Positions 42,271-50,339 of a stretch of DNA of 64,000 bases are shown one piece after another. The DNA lies in NCBI RefSeq assembly GCF_003268675.1, contig NZ_CP029378.1:4588001-4652000 (forward strand). The letters are read 5' to 3'. The stretch is from Streptomyces bacillaris. GTDB lineage: Bacteria > Actinomycetota > Actinomycetes > Streptomycetales > Streptomycetaceae. A model generated the notes under the pieces. That model saw only the letters and a program-made list of their open reading frames with translations. It had not been told where the DNA came from and did not search any database. Made by a program: the position numbers and the translations under genes. Position 1 is the first letter of the stretch; the number at the start of each line of letters is the position of its first letter.

Positions 42271-43320
42271 CTACGCCCCCGACCTCTCGCCCACCGGCCG
42301 CCTGCGCAGCGGGACTTCGGTGAGGGAGGGCGGGGTCCAGACGCCGTCCGGCGGGTAGACGTCCGTCCCCGGCGGCACGATGGCGTCGATCCGGTCCAGG
42401 GTCTCGTCGTCCAGCGTCAGCGAAGCGCCCTTGAGCAGGCTCTCCAACTGGTCCATCGTGCGCGGGCCGATGATCACCGAGGTGACCGCCGGGTGGGCGA
42501 TGGGGAACGCGACGGCCAGCTCGGGCAGCGTGGTGCCGATGCTCTCGGCCACGGCCACCAGCCGCTCCACCACCTCCAGCTTGGCGGCGGTGAGCGGGGA
42601 CGACGGGTCGAAGCGGTGGGGGTGCAGGGCCGCGCGGCCGGTGGACAGGTCGATCGTGCCGCCCCTGCGGTATCGGCCGGTCAGGAAGCCGGAGGCCAGC
42701 GGGCTCCAGGTGAGGACCCCCATGCCGTACCGGCGGCAGACCGGCAGCACCGACTTCTCGATGCCCCGGGCGAGGATCGAGTACGGCGGCTGCTCGGTCC
42801 TGAAGCGCCCCAACCCCCGCCGCTCGGCGGCCACATGGGACTCGACGATCTCCTCCGCCGGAAACGTCGAGCAGCCGAACGTACGGATCTTGCCCTGCCG
42901 TACGAGGTCGGTGAGCGCGGACAGGGTCTCCTCGATGTCCGTCGTGTGGTCCGGGCGGTGGACCTGGTAGAGGTCGATCCAGTCGGTGCCCAGGCGCCGC
43001 AGGCTCTCCTCGACCTCCTTGACGATCCAACGCCGTGAATTCCCGCCCCGGTTGGGGCCCTCGCCCATCGGGAAATGGACCTTCGTGGCCAGGACGACGT
43101 CGTCGCGACGGCCCTTGAGCGCTTTGCCGACGATGATTTCGGACTCGCCGGAGGAGTACATGTCCGCCGTGTCGACGAAGTTGATGCCCGCGTCCAGGGC
43201 GGCATGGATGATCCGTACGGAATCGTCGTGGTCGGGATTGCCCGCCGCGCCGAACATCATCGTGCCGAGACAGTGGGCACTCACCTCGATGCCGGTGCCG
43301 CCGAGTGTGCGATAGCGCAT
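42271..43320 (-). CDS. Aldo/keto reductase
   Basis: A 349-residue NADPH-dependent barrel enzyme of the AKR superfamily. MRYRTLGGTGIEVSAHCLGTMMFG at the start, catalytic Asp and Tyr in FVDTADMYSSGESE, Lys in VVLATKVHF, His in LYQVHRPDHTTD, and the cofactor-binding late segment VTSVIIGPRTMDQL. The pattern is closest to the YajO/potassium-channel-beta-like group that reduces aldehydes. It is transcribed alone. An upstream extension to 43488 in the same frame has no start signal. Substrate unknown. Confidence 0.9.
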   Translation of the reverse strand: MRYRTLGGTGIEVSAHCLGTMMFGAAGNPDHDDSVRIIHAALDAGINFVDTADMYSSGESEIIVGKALKGRRDDVVLATKVHFPMGEGPNRGGNSRRWIVKEVEESLRRLGTDWIDLYQVHRPDHTTDIEETLSALTDLVRQGKIRTFGCSTFPAEEIVESHVAAERRGLGRFRTEQPPYSILARGIEKSVLPVCRRYGMGVLTWSPLASGFLTGRYRRGGTIDLSTGRAALHPHRFDPSSPLTAAKLEVVERLVAVAESIGTTLPELAVAFPIAHPAVTSVIIGPRTMDQLESLLKGASLTLDDETLDRIDAIVPPGTDVYPPDGVWTPPSLTEVPLRRRPVGERSGA

Positions 43321-43443
43321 GTCCCCGTTCCTCCCCTTCCGTCCGCCGTCTGTCGTCGGCCGTGCTTCGCGGCACTTTAGGAGGTGGAGTGCACTCCAGG
43401 GCAAGGGAATTGGGGGGGGCAGGGAGGAGAGGGCGTGCGTACG

Positions 43444-43484
43444 GCGAAAGGCCCCGCCGCAGTACGCGGCGAGGCCCTTTCCGC
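43444..43484 (-). terminator. Hairpin after the LAATG surface protein gene
   Basis: GCGAAAGGCCCCGCCGC (43444-43460) pairs with GCGGCGAGGCCCTTTCCGC (43466-43484) over a 5-nt loop, with small bulges. It lies directly past the end of the minus-strand gene at 43500. Confidence 0.7.
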
Positions 43485-43499
43485 TCACGGTCGTACGCC

Positions 43500-44837
43500 T
43501 CAGGCGTCGGCGCCCGGCCTGCGGCGGCGGGTGATGAACACCGCGCCCGCGCCGAGCGCCACGGCCGCGCCGGCCGCCAGGGCGAGCTGGGCGGTGGCGT
43601 CGGACGAACCGGTGGCGGCCAGGGTGCCGTTCGTGGTGTTCACCGGAACGCTCGAACCCGAGCCCTGCGGGGTCACGCCGGAGCCGGTGGCCGGGGCGGT
43701 CGTGCTGGGCTTGGGGGACGGCTTGGTGACGGGCTTGGCCGCCGCTGCCTTGATGTCGAACTCGTTGACGGCGGCGTCGGGCGTCAGACCGCAGGAGCCG
43801 TCCTCGTTGAAGTAGTCACCCGCGATGAAGGTGAGGCCCTGGCCCGCCGGGGCCTTGGCGTCGACGTCCAGGCGCAGCTTGATGTCCGCCTGCTTGCCCT
43901 GCTTCAGCGCGCCGATGGCGTCGATGTAGAGGTCGCCGTCGACGTTCTGCCACTTCGGGGAAGCGGTGGTCGACCACTTCAGCTTCAGGTACTTGGCGAT
44001 GTCCTTGACGCCGTCCTTGTCGGTGGCGTGGACACCCGCGTACGTGAGGACCTTGTCCAGGTCCTTCCCGGTGTCGTTGGCCACCCGGACGGAGAAGGTG
44101 GTGACGGTACCGGCGGTGACCGTGTCGGGGAAGCCCGTCACCGTCGTGGTGAGGCCGGGATCGTCGACGCACTCCTCGCCGCCGCCCTGGTTCTCCTCCT
44201 CCTTGGCGCGCTCCACGGCCGCGTCGGCGGCCGCCTTGGCGGCACGGGTCTCCTTCACGGCCTCCCGCGCCTTGTGGAGGACGCGGAACGCCTCGAGCCG
44301 CGCGTCTTCCACGAGCTTCTCGGCGGCCTTGGCGTCGGTCTCGGCGGTGGTGTGGGCCGCCGCCGCCGTCCCGGCTGCGGTCGTGGCATCGGCGAGGGCC
44401 TTCTCCGCGGCCTTCCGCTCCTCGTCGGTGGCGGTCTCGGCCAGCTCGTCGAGCGTCTTCTGCGCTTCCTTGACCGCCTTGTCGGCGGTGTCCTTCGCCG
44501 CCGCGGCGTCGTCCGCGGCCTTCCGGGCGGCCTTGGCCGCCACGGCGAGGGGCGCGGTCTCGGCGGTCGCCGCCTCCACCGCCGCCTCTGCGGCCTTCTC
44601 GGCGGCGAGGGCCGCGTCGTACGCCTTCTGCGCCTCGGCCGCCGCCTTCTCGAGTTCCTTGAGGGTCGGCTTGTTCTGCGCCTGAGCCTGCTTCTGTGCC
44701 TGCGCCTGTGCCTCCGCCGGCGCCTGCGTCTGCTCGGCGGGCTTCGTGTCGGCGAATGCCGGGGTGACGGAGAGTATGACGGCGGGCGTCGTCACGGCGG
44801 CGACGACGGCCGTAGCGAGAATGCGGCGAATCTTCAC
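43500..44837 (-). CDS. LAATG-anchored surface protein with alanine-rich coiled coil
   Basis: A 445-residue cell-wall protein. Signal peptide about 1-29 ending AFA; residues about 30-58 Gln/Ala-rich; residues 58-215 a long Ala/Lys/Glu coiled coil; then a beta domain about 225-370 with two Cys (EECVDDPG, GSCGLTP) resembling DUF11/adhesin-type modules; a Pro/Thr-rich wall spacer; sorting signal LAATGSSD, hydrophobic AQLALAAGAAVALGAGAVFI and RRRRPG tail. LAxTG is the site used by class E sortases of Streptomyces. It should stand off the wall or aerial hyphae, perhaps as a stalk. No sortase gene is in the window. A hairpin follows. Confidence 0.82.
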   Translation of the reverse strand: MKIRRILATAVVAAVTTPAVILSVTPAFADTKPAEQTQAPAEAQAQAQKQAQAQNKPTLKELEKAAAEAQKAYDAALAAEKAAEAAVEAATAETAPLAVAAKAARKAADDAAAAKDTADKAVKEAQKTLDELAETATDEERKAAEKALADATTAAGTAAAAHTTAETDAKAAEKLVEDARLEAFRVLHKAREAVKETRAAKAAADAAVERAKEEENQGGGEECVDDPGLTTTVTGFPDTVTAGTVTTFSVRVANDTGKDLDKVLTYAGVHATDKDGVKDIAKYLKLKWSTTASPKWQNVDGDLYIDAIGALKQGKQADIKLRLDVDAKAPAGQGLTFIAGDYFNEDGSCGLTPDAAVNEFDIKAAAAKPVTKPSPKPSTTAPATGSGVTPQGSGSSVPVNTTNGTLAATGSSDATAQLALAAGAAVALGAGAVFITRRRRPGADA

Positions 44838-45148
44838 ATGGGCCCTTTGGGTTCGGGACGAAGAAGGGGAGCGGCCCTCCCGGCGGCAGGATCACGCGCG
44901 GGTGGCCTGTGGTGATGGTATGGCGCACGTGCGAACGTACGGTGGGAGTTTTTCGGCCGGTGCGGGCGGACAGGTGTTGCCGTCGGCAGACAGAGAGAGC
45001 GAAAAGGGACAGTTGCTCTCCGAGGCTGTGCTTTTCCTGTGATCAACGCCATGGAAAAGGGATGCCGGGTGGCGTGGCGCCGGTGCACCCGCATTTCCGT
45101 CCCTTTATCCGGAGCGCAACATTCAGGTATCCGCGATTCCGCTTATCC

Positions 45149-45182
45149 GCGGGTTCGCGGGTTCGCGGGTTCGTGGGTTCGC
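45149..45182 (+). repeat. Octanucleotide tandem repeat
   Basis: GCGGGTTC is repeated three times followed by GTGGGTTC, within the 44838-45379 gap. No gene is supportable in this gap; its right end carries the palindrome at 45290 and a promoterless stretch before the LLM gene. Confidence 0.6.
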
Positions 45183-45289
45183 GTGTCCCGGCAGGTCTCG
45201 TGGACCGTGTCGGCGTACGTCCGTGGGTGGCGGCCGGGTCTCTCCGGTCGTGGTCGTGGTCGCGCCTCTTCCCTGCCCGCACCCCTTGT

Positions 45290-45304
45290 CTGATGGTCCG
45301 TCAG
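45290..45304. promoter_or_regulatory. Palindrome CTGATG-GTC-CGTCAG upstream of an LLM gene
   Basis: Same 15-bp dyad as at 47209 and 47271, with one mismatch in the left arm. It lies 76 bp before the GTG start at 45380. Confidence 0.55.
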
Positions 45305-45379
45305 GTATGACGATGGCGGCTGCCGTGACCCGGGGCGGCGGGGACCGCCCCGGGCCGGACCGAAGGGAAGGAGGCCACC

Positions 45380-46402
45380 GTGCCGAACCCGGGACCGCAG
45401 CCACCACCGTCACCCTCGCCGTCGTCACCACCCTCACCCTCACAGCCGCTCCGACCGGCGCCCGACGGGAAGCTCCCGTACGGGATGCAGCTCCCGATCC
45501 AGTCGCAGAGCGCCCTCTACGCCGAACCCTGGGAGGCGTCCGCCACCCCCGCCGACCTCGCCCGGATCGCCCGGGCCGCCGACCGCTCCGGCTTCGCCTA
45601 CATCGCGAGCTGCGACCACATCGCCATCCCGCGCCGCCTCGCGGAGGGGATGAGCACGGTCTGGTACGACCCCGTCGCCACGCTCTCGTACCTCGCCGGG
45701 ATCACCGAGCGCGTCCTGCTGCTGAGCCATGTCGCCGTCGTCGGGCTGCGCCATCCGCTGATCACCGCCAAGCAGTACGCCACCCTCGACCATCTCAGCG
45801 GCGGCCGGCTGATCCTGGGCGTCGGGGCCGGTCACGTACGGGAGGAGTTCGAGGCGGTCGGGGCCGACTTCGACGGGCGCGGCCCGGTCCTCGACGAGAC
45901 GATCGATGCGCTGCGGGCGGCGCTCGGGCCGGAGGAGTACCCGGAGTTCGCGGGGGAGCGGTTCTCCTTCGGCGGGCTGGGCCAACTGCCGCGCCCCGCG
46001 CAGGAACGGGTGCCGCTCTGGGTGGGCGGCTCCTCGCCCGCCGCCGTGCGCCGGGCCGCCGTACGGGGGGACGGCTGGCTCCCGCAGGGCGACCCCCGGG
46101 ACCGGCTGCCCGCGCAGATCGCCCGGGTGCGCGGGCTGCGGGTGGAGGCGGGGGTCGAGGAGCCGATCGTCATCGGCGCGATCACCGAACCGCTGTACGT
46201 CGGTGAGCCCGGGTGGGCCGTCGGGCGGCGGACCCTCGCCGGGAAGCCGGAGGAGCTGGCCGCGTCGCTGCGGGAGTACGCGGCGATGGGCGTGCACCAG
46301 ATCCAGGTGCGGTTCCGCAGCCGGAGCGTGGCCGAACTGACCGATCAGATGGCGGCGTTCGGGGCGGACGTGGCCCCGCACCTCGACCGGTCCGACCAGT
46401 AG
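45380..46402 (+). CDS. LLM-class F420-dependent oxidoreductase
   Basis: A 340-residue luciferase-like monooxygenase-fold enzyme. An unusual start of 30 Pro/Ser residues (PNPGPQPPPSPSPSSPPSPS) precedes the barrel; then GFAYIASCDHIAIPRRLAEG, LLLSHVAVVGLRHPLITAKQYATLDHLSGGRLILGVGAGHVREEFEAVG and PLWVGGSSPAAVRRAAVRGDGWLPQGD. The WVGG and GVGxG loops match F420 users of the family. GTG 45380 is chosen with GGAGG five bases upstream. It begins a five-gene run with the SDR 11 bp later, under a dyad operator. Substrate unknown, but the neighbours point to catabolism of an amide or N-acyl compound. Confidence 0.87.
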   Translation: MPNPGPQPPPSPSPSSPPSPSQPLRPAPDGKLPYGMQLPIQSQSALYAEPWEASATPADLARIARAADRSGFAYIASCDHIAIPRRLAEGMSTVWYDPVATLSYLAGITERVLLLSHVAVVGLRHPLITAKQYATLDHLSGGRLILGVGAGHVREEFEAVGADFDGRGPVLDETIDALRAALGPEEYPEFAGERFSFGGLGQLPRPAQERVPLWVGGSSPAAVRRAAVRGDGWLPQGDPRDRLPAQIARVRGLRVEAGVEEPIVIGAITEPLYVGEPGWAVGRRTLAGKPEELAASLREYAAMGVHQIQVRFRSRSVAELTDQMAAFGADVAPHLDRSDQ

Positions 46403-46413
46403 GGGAGAGCGGC

Positions 46414-47199
46414 ATGGGCAAGCTGGACGGGCGGGTCGTCCTGGTCACCGGGGCGGCGCGCGGGCAGGGCGAGCAGGAGGCGCGGCTCTTCGCGGCCGAG
46501 GGGGCGCGGGTGGTCGTCGCCGATGTGCTGGTGGAGCAAGGGGAGGCGCTGGCGCAGGAGTTGGGAGAGGAGACCGCCCGGTTCGTGCGGCTGGACGTGG
46601 GGAGCGAGGAGGGGTGGGCCGAGGCGGTGGCCGTGGCCCGGGACGCCTTCGGGAAGATCGACGGGCTCGTCAACAACGCGGGCATCCTGCGCTTCAACGA
46701 GCTGGTCAACACCCCGCTGGCCGAGTTCGAGCAGGTGGTGCGGGTCAATATGACCGGTGCGTTCCTCGGGATCCGGGCCGTGGCGCCGGAGATCGGGGCG
46801 GCGGGCGGCGGGACGATCGTCAACACGTCCTCGTACACCGGTCTGACCGGCATGCCGCTGGTCGGCGCGTACGCCGCGACCAAGCACGCCGTCCTCGGTC
46901 TGACCAAGGTGGCCGCGATGGAGCTGGCCGGCAAGGGTGTGCGGGTCAACGCCATCTGCCCGGGGGCGATCGACACGGCCATGAGCAACCCGGCGCTGCT
47001 GGACCCGGACGCCGACCTCGGCAGGTCGGACGCGGCGCTGGACGCGTACTACCGCAAGCTCGTGCCGATGGGGCGGATCGGCCGGCCGGAGGAGGTGGCC
47101 GCGCTGGCCCTCTTCCTGACCGCCGACGACTCCTCGTACATCACCGGGCAGCCGTTCGTCATCGACGGGGGGTGGCTGGCGGGGGTCAGTCCTTTCTGA
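46414..47199 (+). CDS. Short-chain dehydrogenase/reductase
   Basis: A 261-residue classical SDR. VVLVTGAARGQGEQEARLFAAEGARVVVADV binds the cofactor, with the Asp after the second strand favouring NAD(H); LVNNAG, then Ser in NTSSYTGLTG, Tyr-x-x-x-Lys in YAATKHAVLG, and a C-terminal ITGQPFVIDGGW. The GARGQG variant and overall pattern resemble 3-alpha/20-beta-hydroxysteroid dehydrogenases of Streptomyces, so a secondary-alcohol substrate is likely, but not proven to be a steroid. It starts 11 bp after the LLM gene with GGGGAGAG upstream and is probably co-transcribed with it. Confidence 0.9.
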   Translation: MGKLDGRVVLVTGAARGQGEQEARLFAAEGARVVVADVLVEQGEALAQELGEETARFVRLDVGSEEGWAEAVAVARDAFGKIDGLVNNAGILRFNELVNTPLAEFEQVVRVNMTGAFLGIRAVAPEIGAAGGGTIVNTSSYTGLTGMPLVGAYAATKHAVLGLTKVAAMELAGKGVRVNAICPGAIDTAMSNPALLDPDADLGRSDAALDAYYRKLVPMGRIGRPEEVAALALFLTADDSSYITGQPFVIDGGWLAGVSPF

Positions 47200-47208
47200 A
47201 CACGAAGC

Positions 47209-47285
47209 CTGACGCTCCGTCAGCTATTGACTGGTCGCGGTGGCGGTGGAACAGTCGGTCGCATCACAATCTGACGGTTCGTCAG
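47209..47285. promoter_or_regulatory. Two operator dyads before the second LLM gene
   Basis: CTGACG-CTC-CGTCAG at 47209-47223 and CTGACG-GTT-CGTCAG at 47271-47285 are perfect 15-bp dyads, 62 bp apart centre to centre. TTGACT at 47227-47232 lies between them as a possible -35. The second overlaps the start of the leader 26 bp before GTG 47311. Confidence 0.7.
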
Positions 47286-47310
47286 AAAAACTTGAGGACG
47301 GTGAACCTCC

Positions 47311-48435
47311 GTGGAATTCGGGCTCTTTGTTCAGGGGTACGTGCCCGCCGCGCGCGCGAAGGCGGATCCCGAGGCAGAGCACAAGGCGCTGATCGAGGAG
47401 ACCGAGTACGTCATCCAGGCGGACAAGTCCGGCTTCAAGTACGCCTGGGCCTCCGAGCACCACTTCCTGGAGGAGTACTCGCACCTCTCCGCCAACGACG
47501 TCTACCTCGGCTATCTCGCCCACGCCACCGAACGCATCCACCTCGGATCGGGCATCTTCAACCCGCTCGCGCCCGTCAACCACCCGGTGAAGGTCGCGGA
47601 GAAGGTCGCCATGCTCGATCATCTCTCCGAAGGGCGCTTCGAGTTCGGGACCGGGCGCGGGGCGGGCAGCCACGAGATCCTCGGGTTCATGCCGGGCATC
47701 ACCGACATGAACCACACGAAGGAGCTGTGGGAGGAGACGATCGCCGAGTTCCCCAAGATGTGGCTCCAGGACGAGTACGCCGGCTTCCAGGGCAAGCACT
47801 GGTCGCTCCCGCCGCGCAAGATCCTGCCGAAGCCGTACGGGGGCGCGCACCCGGCCATGTGGTACGCGGCCGGGTCCCCGTCCTCGTACGCCATGGCGGG
47901 GAAGAAGGGGCTCGGCGTGCTGGGCTTCAGCGTGCAGAAGGTCTCCGACATGGAGTGGGTCGTCGAGTCCTACAAGAACGCGGTCAAGGACGCCGAGCCG
48001 GTGGGGGCGTTCGTCAACGACAACGTGATGGTGACCTCCACGGCCATCTGCGCCGAGACCCATGCCAAGGCGGTGGAGATCGCGGTGGGCGGGGGGCTGA
48101 ACTACCTCCAGTCGCTGCTGTTCCGCTACCACGACACGTTCCCGCGGCCGGAGGGGATTCCGGAGTGGCCGCAGCTGCTGCCGGAGTACACCGAGGAGAT
48201 CGTCGAACTCCTCATCGCGGAGGAGCTGATGATCTGCGGGGACCCGGACGAGGTGCTGGAGCAGTGCCGGAGGTGGGACCGGGCGGGGGCGGACCAGCTG
48301 AGCTTCGGGCTGCCGATCGGGATCAGCCCCGAGGACACGATGACGACGATCCGGCTGATCGGGGAGCACGTGATCCCGAAGATCGACACGGACCCGGTGC
48401 ACCGGACCTCGCGGATGCGGGCCGCGGCCGGCTGA
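47311..48435 (+). CDS. LLM-class flavin-dependent oxidoreductase
   Basis: A 374-residue luciferase-like enzyme of the alkanal-monooxygenase-like (FMN) branch rather than the F420 branch. MEFGLFVQGYVPAAR, YAWASEHHFLEEYSHLSANDVYLGYLA, HLGSGIFNPLAPVNHPVKVAEKVAMLDHLSEGRFEFGTGRGAGSHEILGF, then MWYAAGSPSSYAMAGKKGLGVLGFS. The ASEHHF motif and the GRGAGSHEILGF loop are usual for this subgroup. It has its own operator pair just upstream, although it may also be read through from the SDR. With the amidohydrolase and aldehyde dehydrogenase it could open a ring or oxidise a side chain; substrate not deducible. GTG start has a weak GAGG at 14 bases. Confidence 0.87.
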   Translation: MEFGLFVQGYVPAARAKADPEAEHKALIEETEYVIQADKSGFKYAWASEHHFLEEYSHLSANDVYLGYLAHATERIHLGSGIFNPLAPVNHPVKVAEKVAMLDHLSEGRFEFGTGRGAGSHEILGFMPGITDMNHTKELWEETIAEFPKMWLQDEYAGFQGKHWSLPPRKILPKPYGGAHPAMWYAAGSPSSYAMAGKKGLGVLGFSVQKVSDMEWVVESYKNAVKDAEPVGAFVNDNVMVTSTAICAETHAKAVEIAVGGGLNYLQSLLFRYHDTFPRPEGIPEWPQLLPEYTEEIVELLIAEELMICGDPDEVLEQCRRWDRAGADQLSFGLPIGISPEDTMTTIRLIGEHVIPKIDTDPVHRTSRMRAAAG

Positions 48436-48599
48436 TCCGCCTGCCCCGGGCCCACGTCGGGGCTCCGCCCCGCCGGTGAACCGGGCGGCGGCCTCCCGGA
48501 CCGTCGCCCTGATGAGCCGGGGTGCGCACCGCGGCCCAAGCGTGCGCACCCCGGCTGTCCCACCGCGCCGAAGAAGGAACCCACCGGAAGGGAACCGTC

Positions 48600-50339
48600 A
48601 TGCTCGACCACCTCATCCGCCGCGCGACCGTCGTGGACGGCACCGGCGGGCCCGCGTACACCGCCGACGTCGGCCTCCGCGGCGGCCGCATCGCCGTCAT
48701 CGCCGAGCCCGGCACCGTCACCGAAGAGGCCGTGACCGGCGAGGACGCCGACGGGCTGGTCCTCGCCCCCGGGTTCGTCGACCCGCACACGCACTACGAC
48801 GCCCAGCTCTTCTGGGACCCGTACGCCACCCCCTCCATGAACCACGGCGTCACCACCGTCGCGGGCGGCAACTGCGGATTCACCCTCGCGCCGCTGCACC
48901 CCGACCGGCCCGAGGACGCCGACTACACCCGCCGGATGATGGCCCGGGTCGAGGGCATGGCGCTCGCCGCCCTGGAGGAGGGCGTCGACTGGTCCTGGTC
49001 CAGCTTCCGGGAGTACCTGGACGCCCTCGAAGGGCGGATCGCCGTCAACGCCGGGTTCATGGTCGGGCACTGTGCGCTGAGGCGGTACGTCATGGGAGCG
49101 GACGCGGTCGGCGGGCAGCCGACCCCCGCCCAGCTGGACGCCATGCTCGCCCTCTTCCATGACGCGATGGACGCCGGGGCCTGGGGCCTTTCCACCACCC
49201 AGTCGTCCACCCACGCCGACGGCGACGGCGAACCCGTCGCCTCCCGGCACGCCCGCCCCGAAGAACTCCTCGCCCTGTCCCGGGCGGTCGGGGAGCACGA
49301 GGGGACCCAGCTGGAGGCGATCGTCGCCGGGTGCCTGGACCAGTTCTCGGACGCGGAGATCGACCTCTTCGTCGACATGAGCGCCGCCGCCGGGCGCCCG
49401 CTCAACTGGAACGTGCTCACCGTCGACGCCGCCGTCCCCGAACGGGTACCGCGCCAGCTGATACCGAGCGAACGCGCCCGCGCGGCCGGGGGCCGGATCG
49501 TCGCCCTCACCATGCCGATCCTCACGCCCATGAACATGTCCCTCGGCACCTTCTGCGCCCTCAACCTCATCCCCGGCTGGGGCGGGATCCTGGCCCTCCC
49601 CGTCCCCGAGCGGATCGAACGCCTCCGGGACCGCGCCACCCGCGCCGAGATGCTCCGCCGCGCCGACAGCAAGGAGGCCGGGGTCTTCCGGCGCCTCGCG
49701 GACTTCGGCCGGTACGTCATCGGGGACACGTACAGCACCGCCAACGAAGGGCTCACCGGCCGGGTCGTCAACGACATCGCGGCCGAACGCGGCCAGGACC
49801 CCTTCCACTGCCTGGTCGAGATCTGCGCCGCCGACGACCTGCGTACGGTCCTGTGGCCCATGCCCACCGACAACGACCCGGCCTCCTGGGAGCTGCGCCG
49901 CCGCACCTGGGAGCACCCGGACGTGCTGCTCGGCGGCTCCGACGCGGGCGCGCACCTGGACCGGATGTGCGGGGCCCCGTACACCACCCGCTTCCTCGGC
50001 GACTGCCTGCGCGGGCGGAAGCTCGTGCCGCTCACCACCGCCGTCAGGATGCTCACCGACGACCCCGCCCGCCTCTTCGGACTGCGCGAACGCGGCCGGA
50101 TCGAGGAGGGCTTCCACGCCGACCTGGTCCTCTTCGACCCCGAGCGGATCGACGCCGGGCCCGCCACCCTCGTCCACGACCTGCCCGGGGAGAGCCCGCG
50201 CCTGGACTCCAAGGCCATCGGGATCGTCTCCGTACGCGTCAACGGGGTCGAGACCCTGCGCGACGACAAGGTGACCGGGGCGGTGCCGGGGACGGTCCTG
50301 CGCTCGGGCCGCGACACCCGGACGGTGAGTACGGCGTGA
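48600..50339 (+). CDS. Amidohydrolase, N-acyl-D-amino-acid deacylase type
   Basis: A 579-residue metal-dependent hydrolase. The metal-binding HxH is in FVDPHTHYDAQLFWDPYA; GVTTVAGGNCGFTLAP and FMVGHCALRRYVMG follow; the late Asp is in LLGGSDAGAHLDRMCG; PARLFGLRERGRIEEGFHADLVLFDPE is the standard closing motif. D-aminoacylases remove acyl groups from N-acyl-D-amino acids; relatives act on other amides, hydantoins or carbamates. ATG 48600 has AAGGGA nine bases upstream; the earlier frame to 48522 is not supported. It overlaps the aldehyde dehydrogenase (GTGA), so both act in one pathway. Confidence 0.88.
   Translation: MLDHLIRRATVVDGTGGPAYTADVGLRGGRIAVIAEPGTVTEEAVTGEDADGLVLAPGFVDPHTHYDAQLFWDPYATPSMNHGVTTVAGGNCGFTLAPLHPDRPEDADYTRRMMARVEGMALAALEEGVDWSWSSFREYLDALEGRIAVNAGFMVGHCALRRYVMGADAVGGQPTPAQLDAMLALFHDAMDAGAWGLSTTQSSTHADGDGEPVASRHARPEELLALSRAVGEHEGTQLEAIVAGCLDQFSDAEIDLFVDMSAAAGRPLNWNVLTVDAAVPERVPRQLIPSERARAAGGRIVALTMPILTPMNMSLGTFCALNLIPGWGGILALPVPERIERLRDRATRAEMLRRADSKEAGVFRRLADFGRYVIGDTYSTANEGLTGRVVNDIAAERGQDPFHCLVEICAADDLRTVLWPMPTDNDPASWELRRRTWEHPDVLLGGSDAGAHLDRMCGAPYTTRFLGDCLRGRKLVPLTTAVRMLTDDPARLFGLRERGRIEEGFHADLVLFDPERIDAGPATLVHDLPGESPRLDSKAIGIVSVRVNGVETLRDDKVTGAVPGTVLRSGRDTRTVSTA

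Noticed and set aside
43305..44915. 536-codon plus-strand frame
   Set aside because: Complement of the coiled-coil LAATG protein; glycine/leucine/arginine runs only.
45039..45293. 84-codon frame in the gap before the LLM gene
   Set aside because: Runs through the octanucleotide repeat, no ribosome site, no coding composition.
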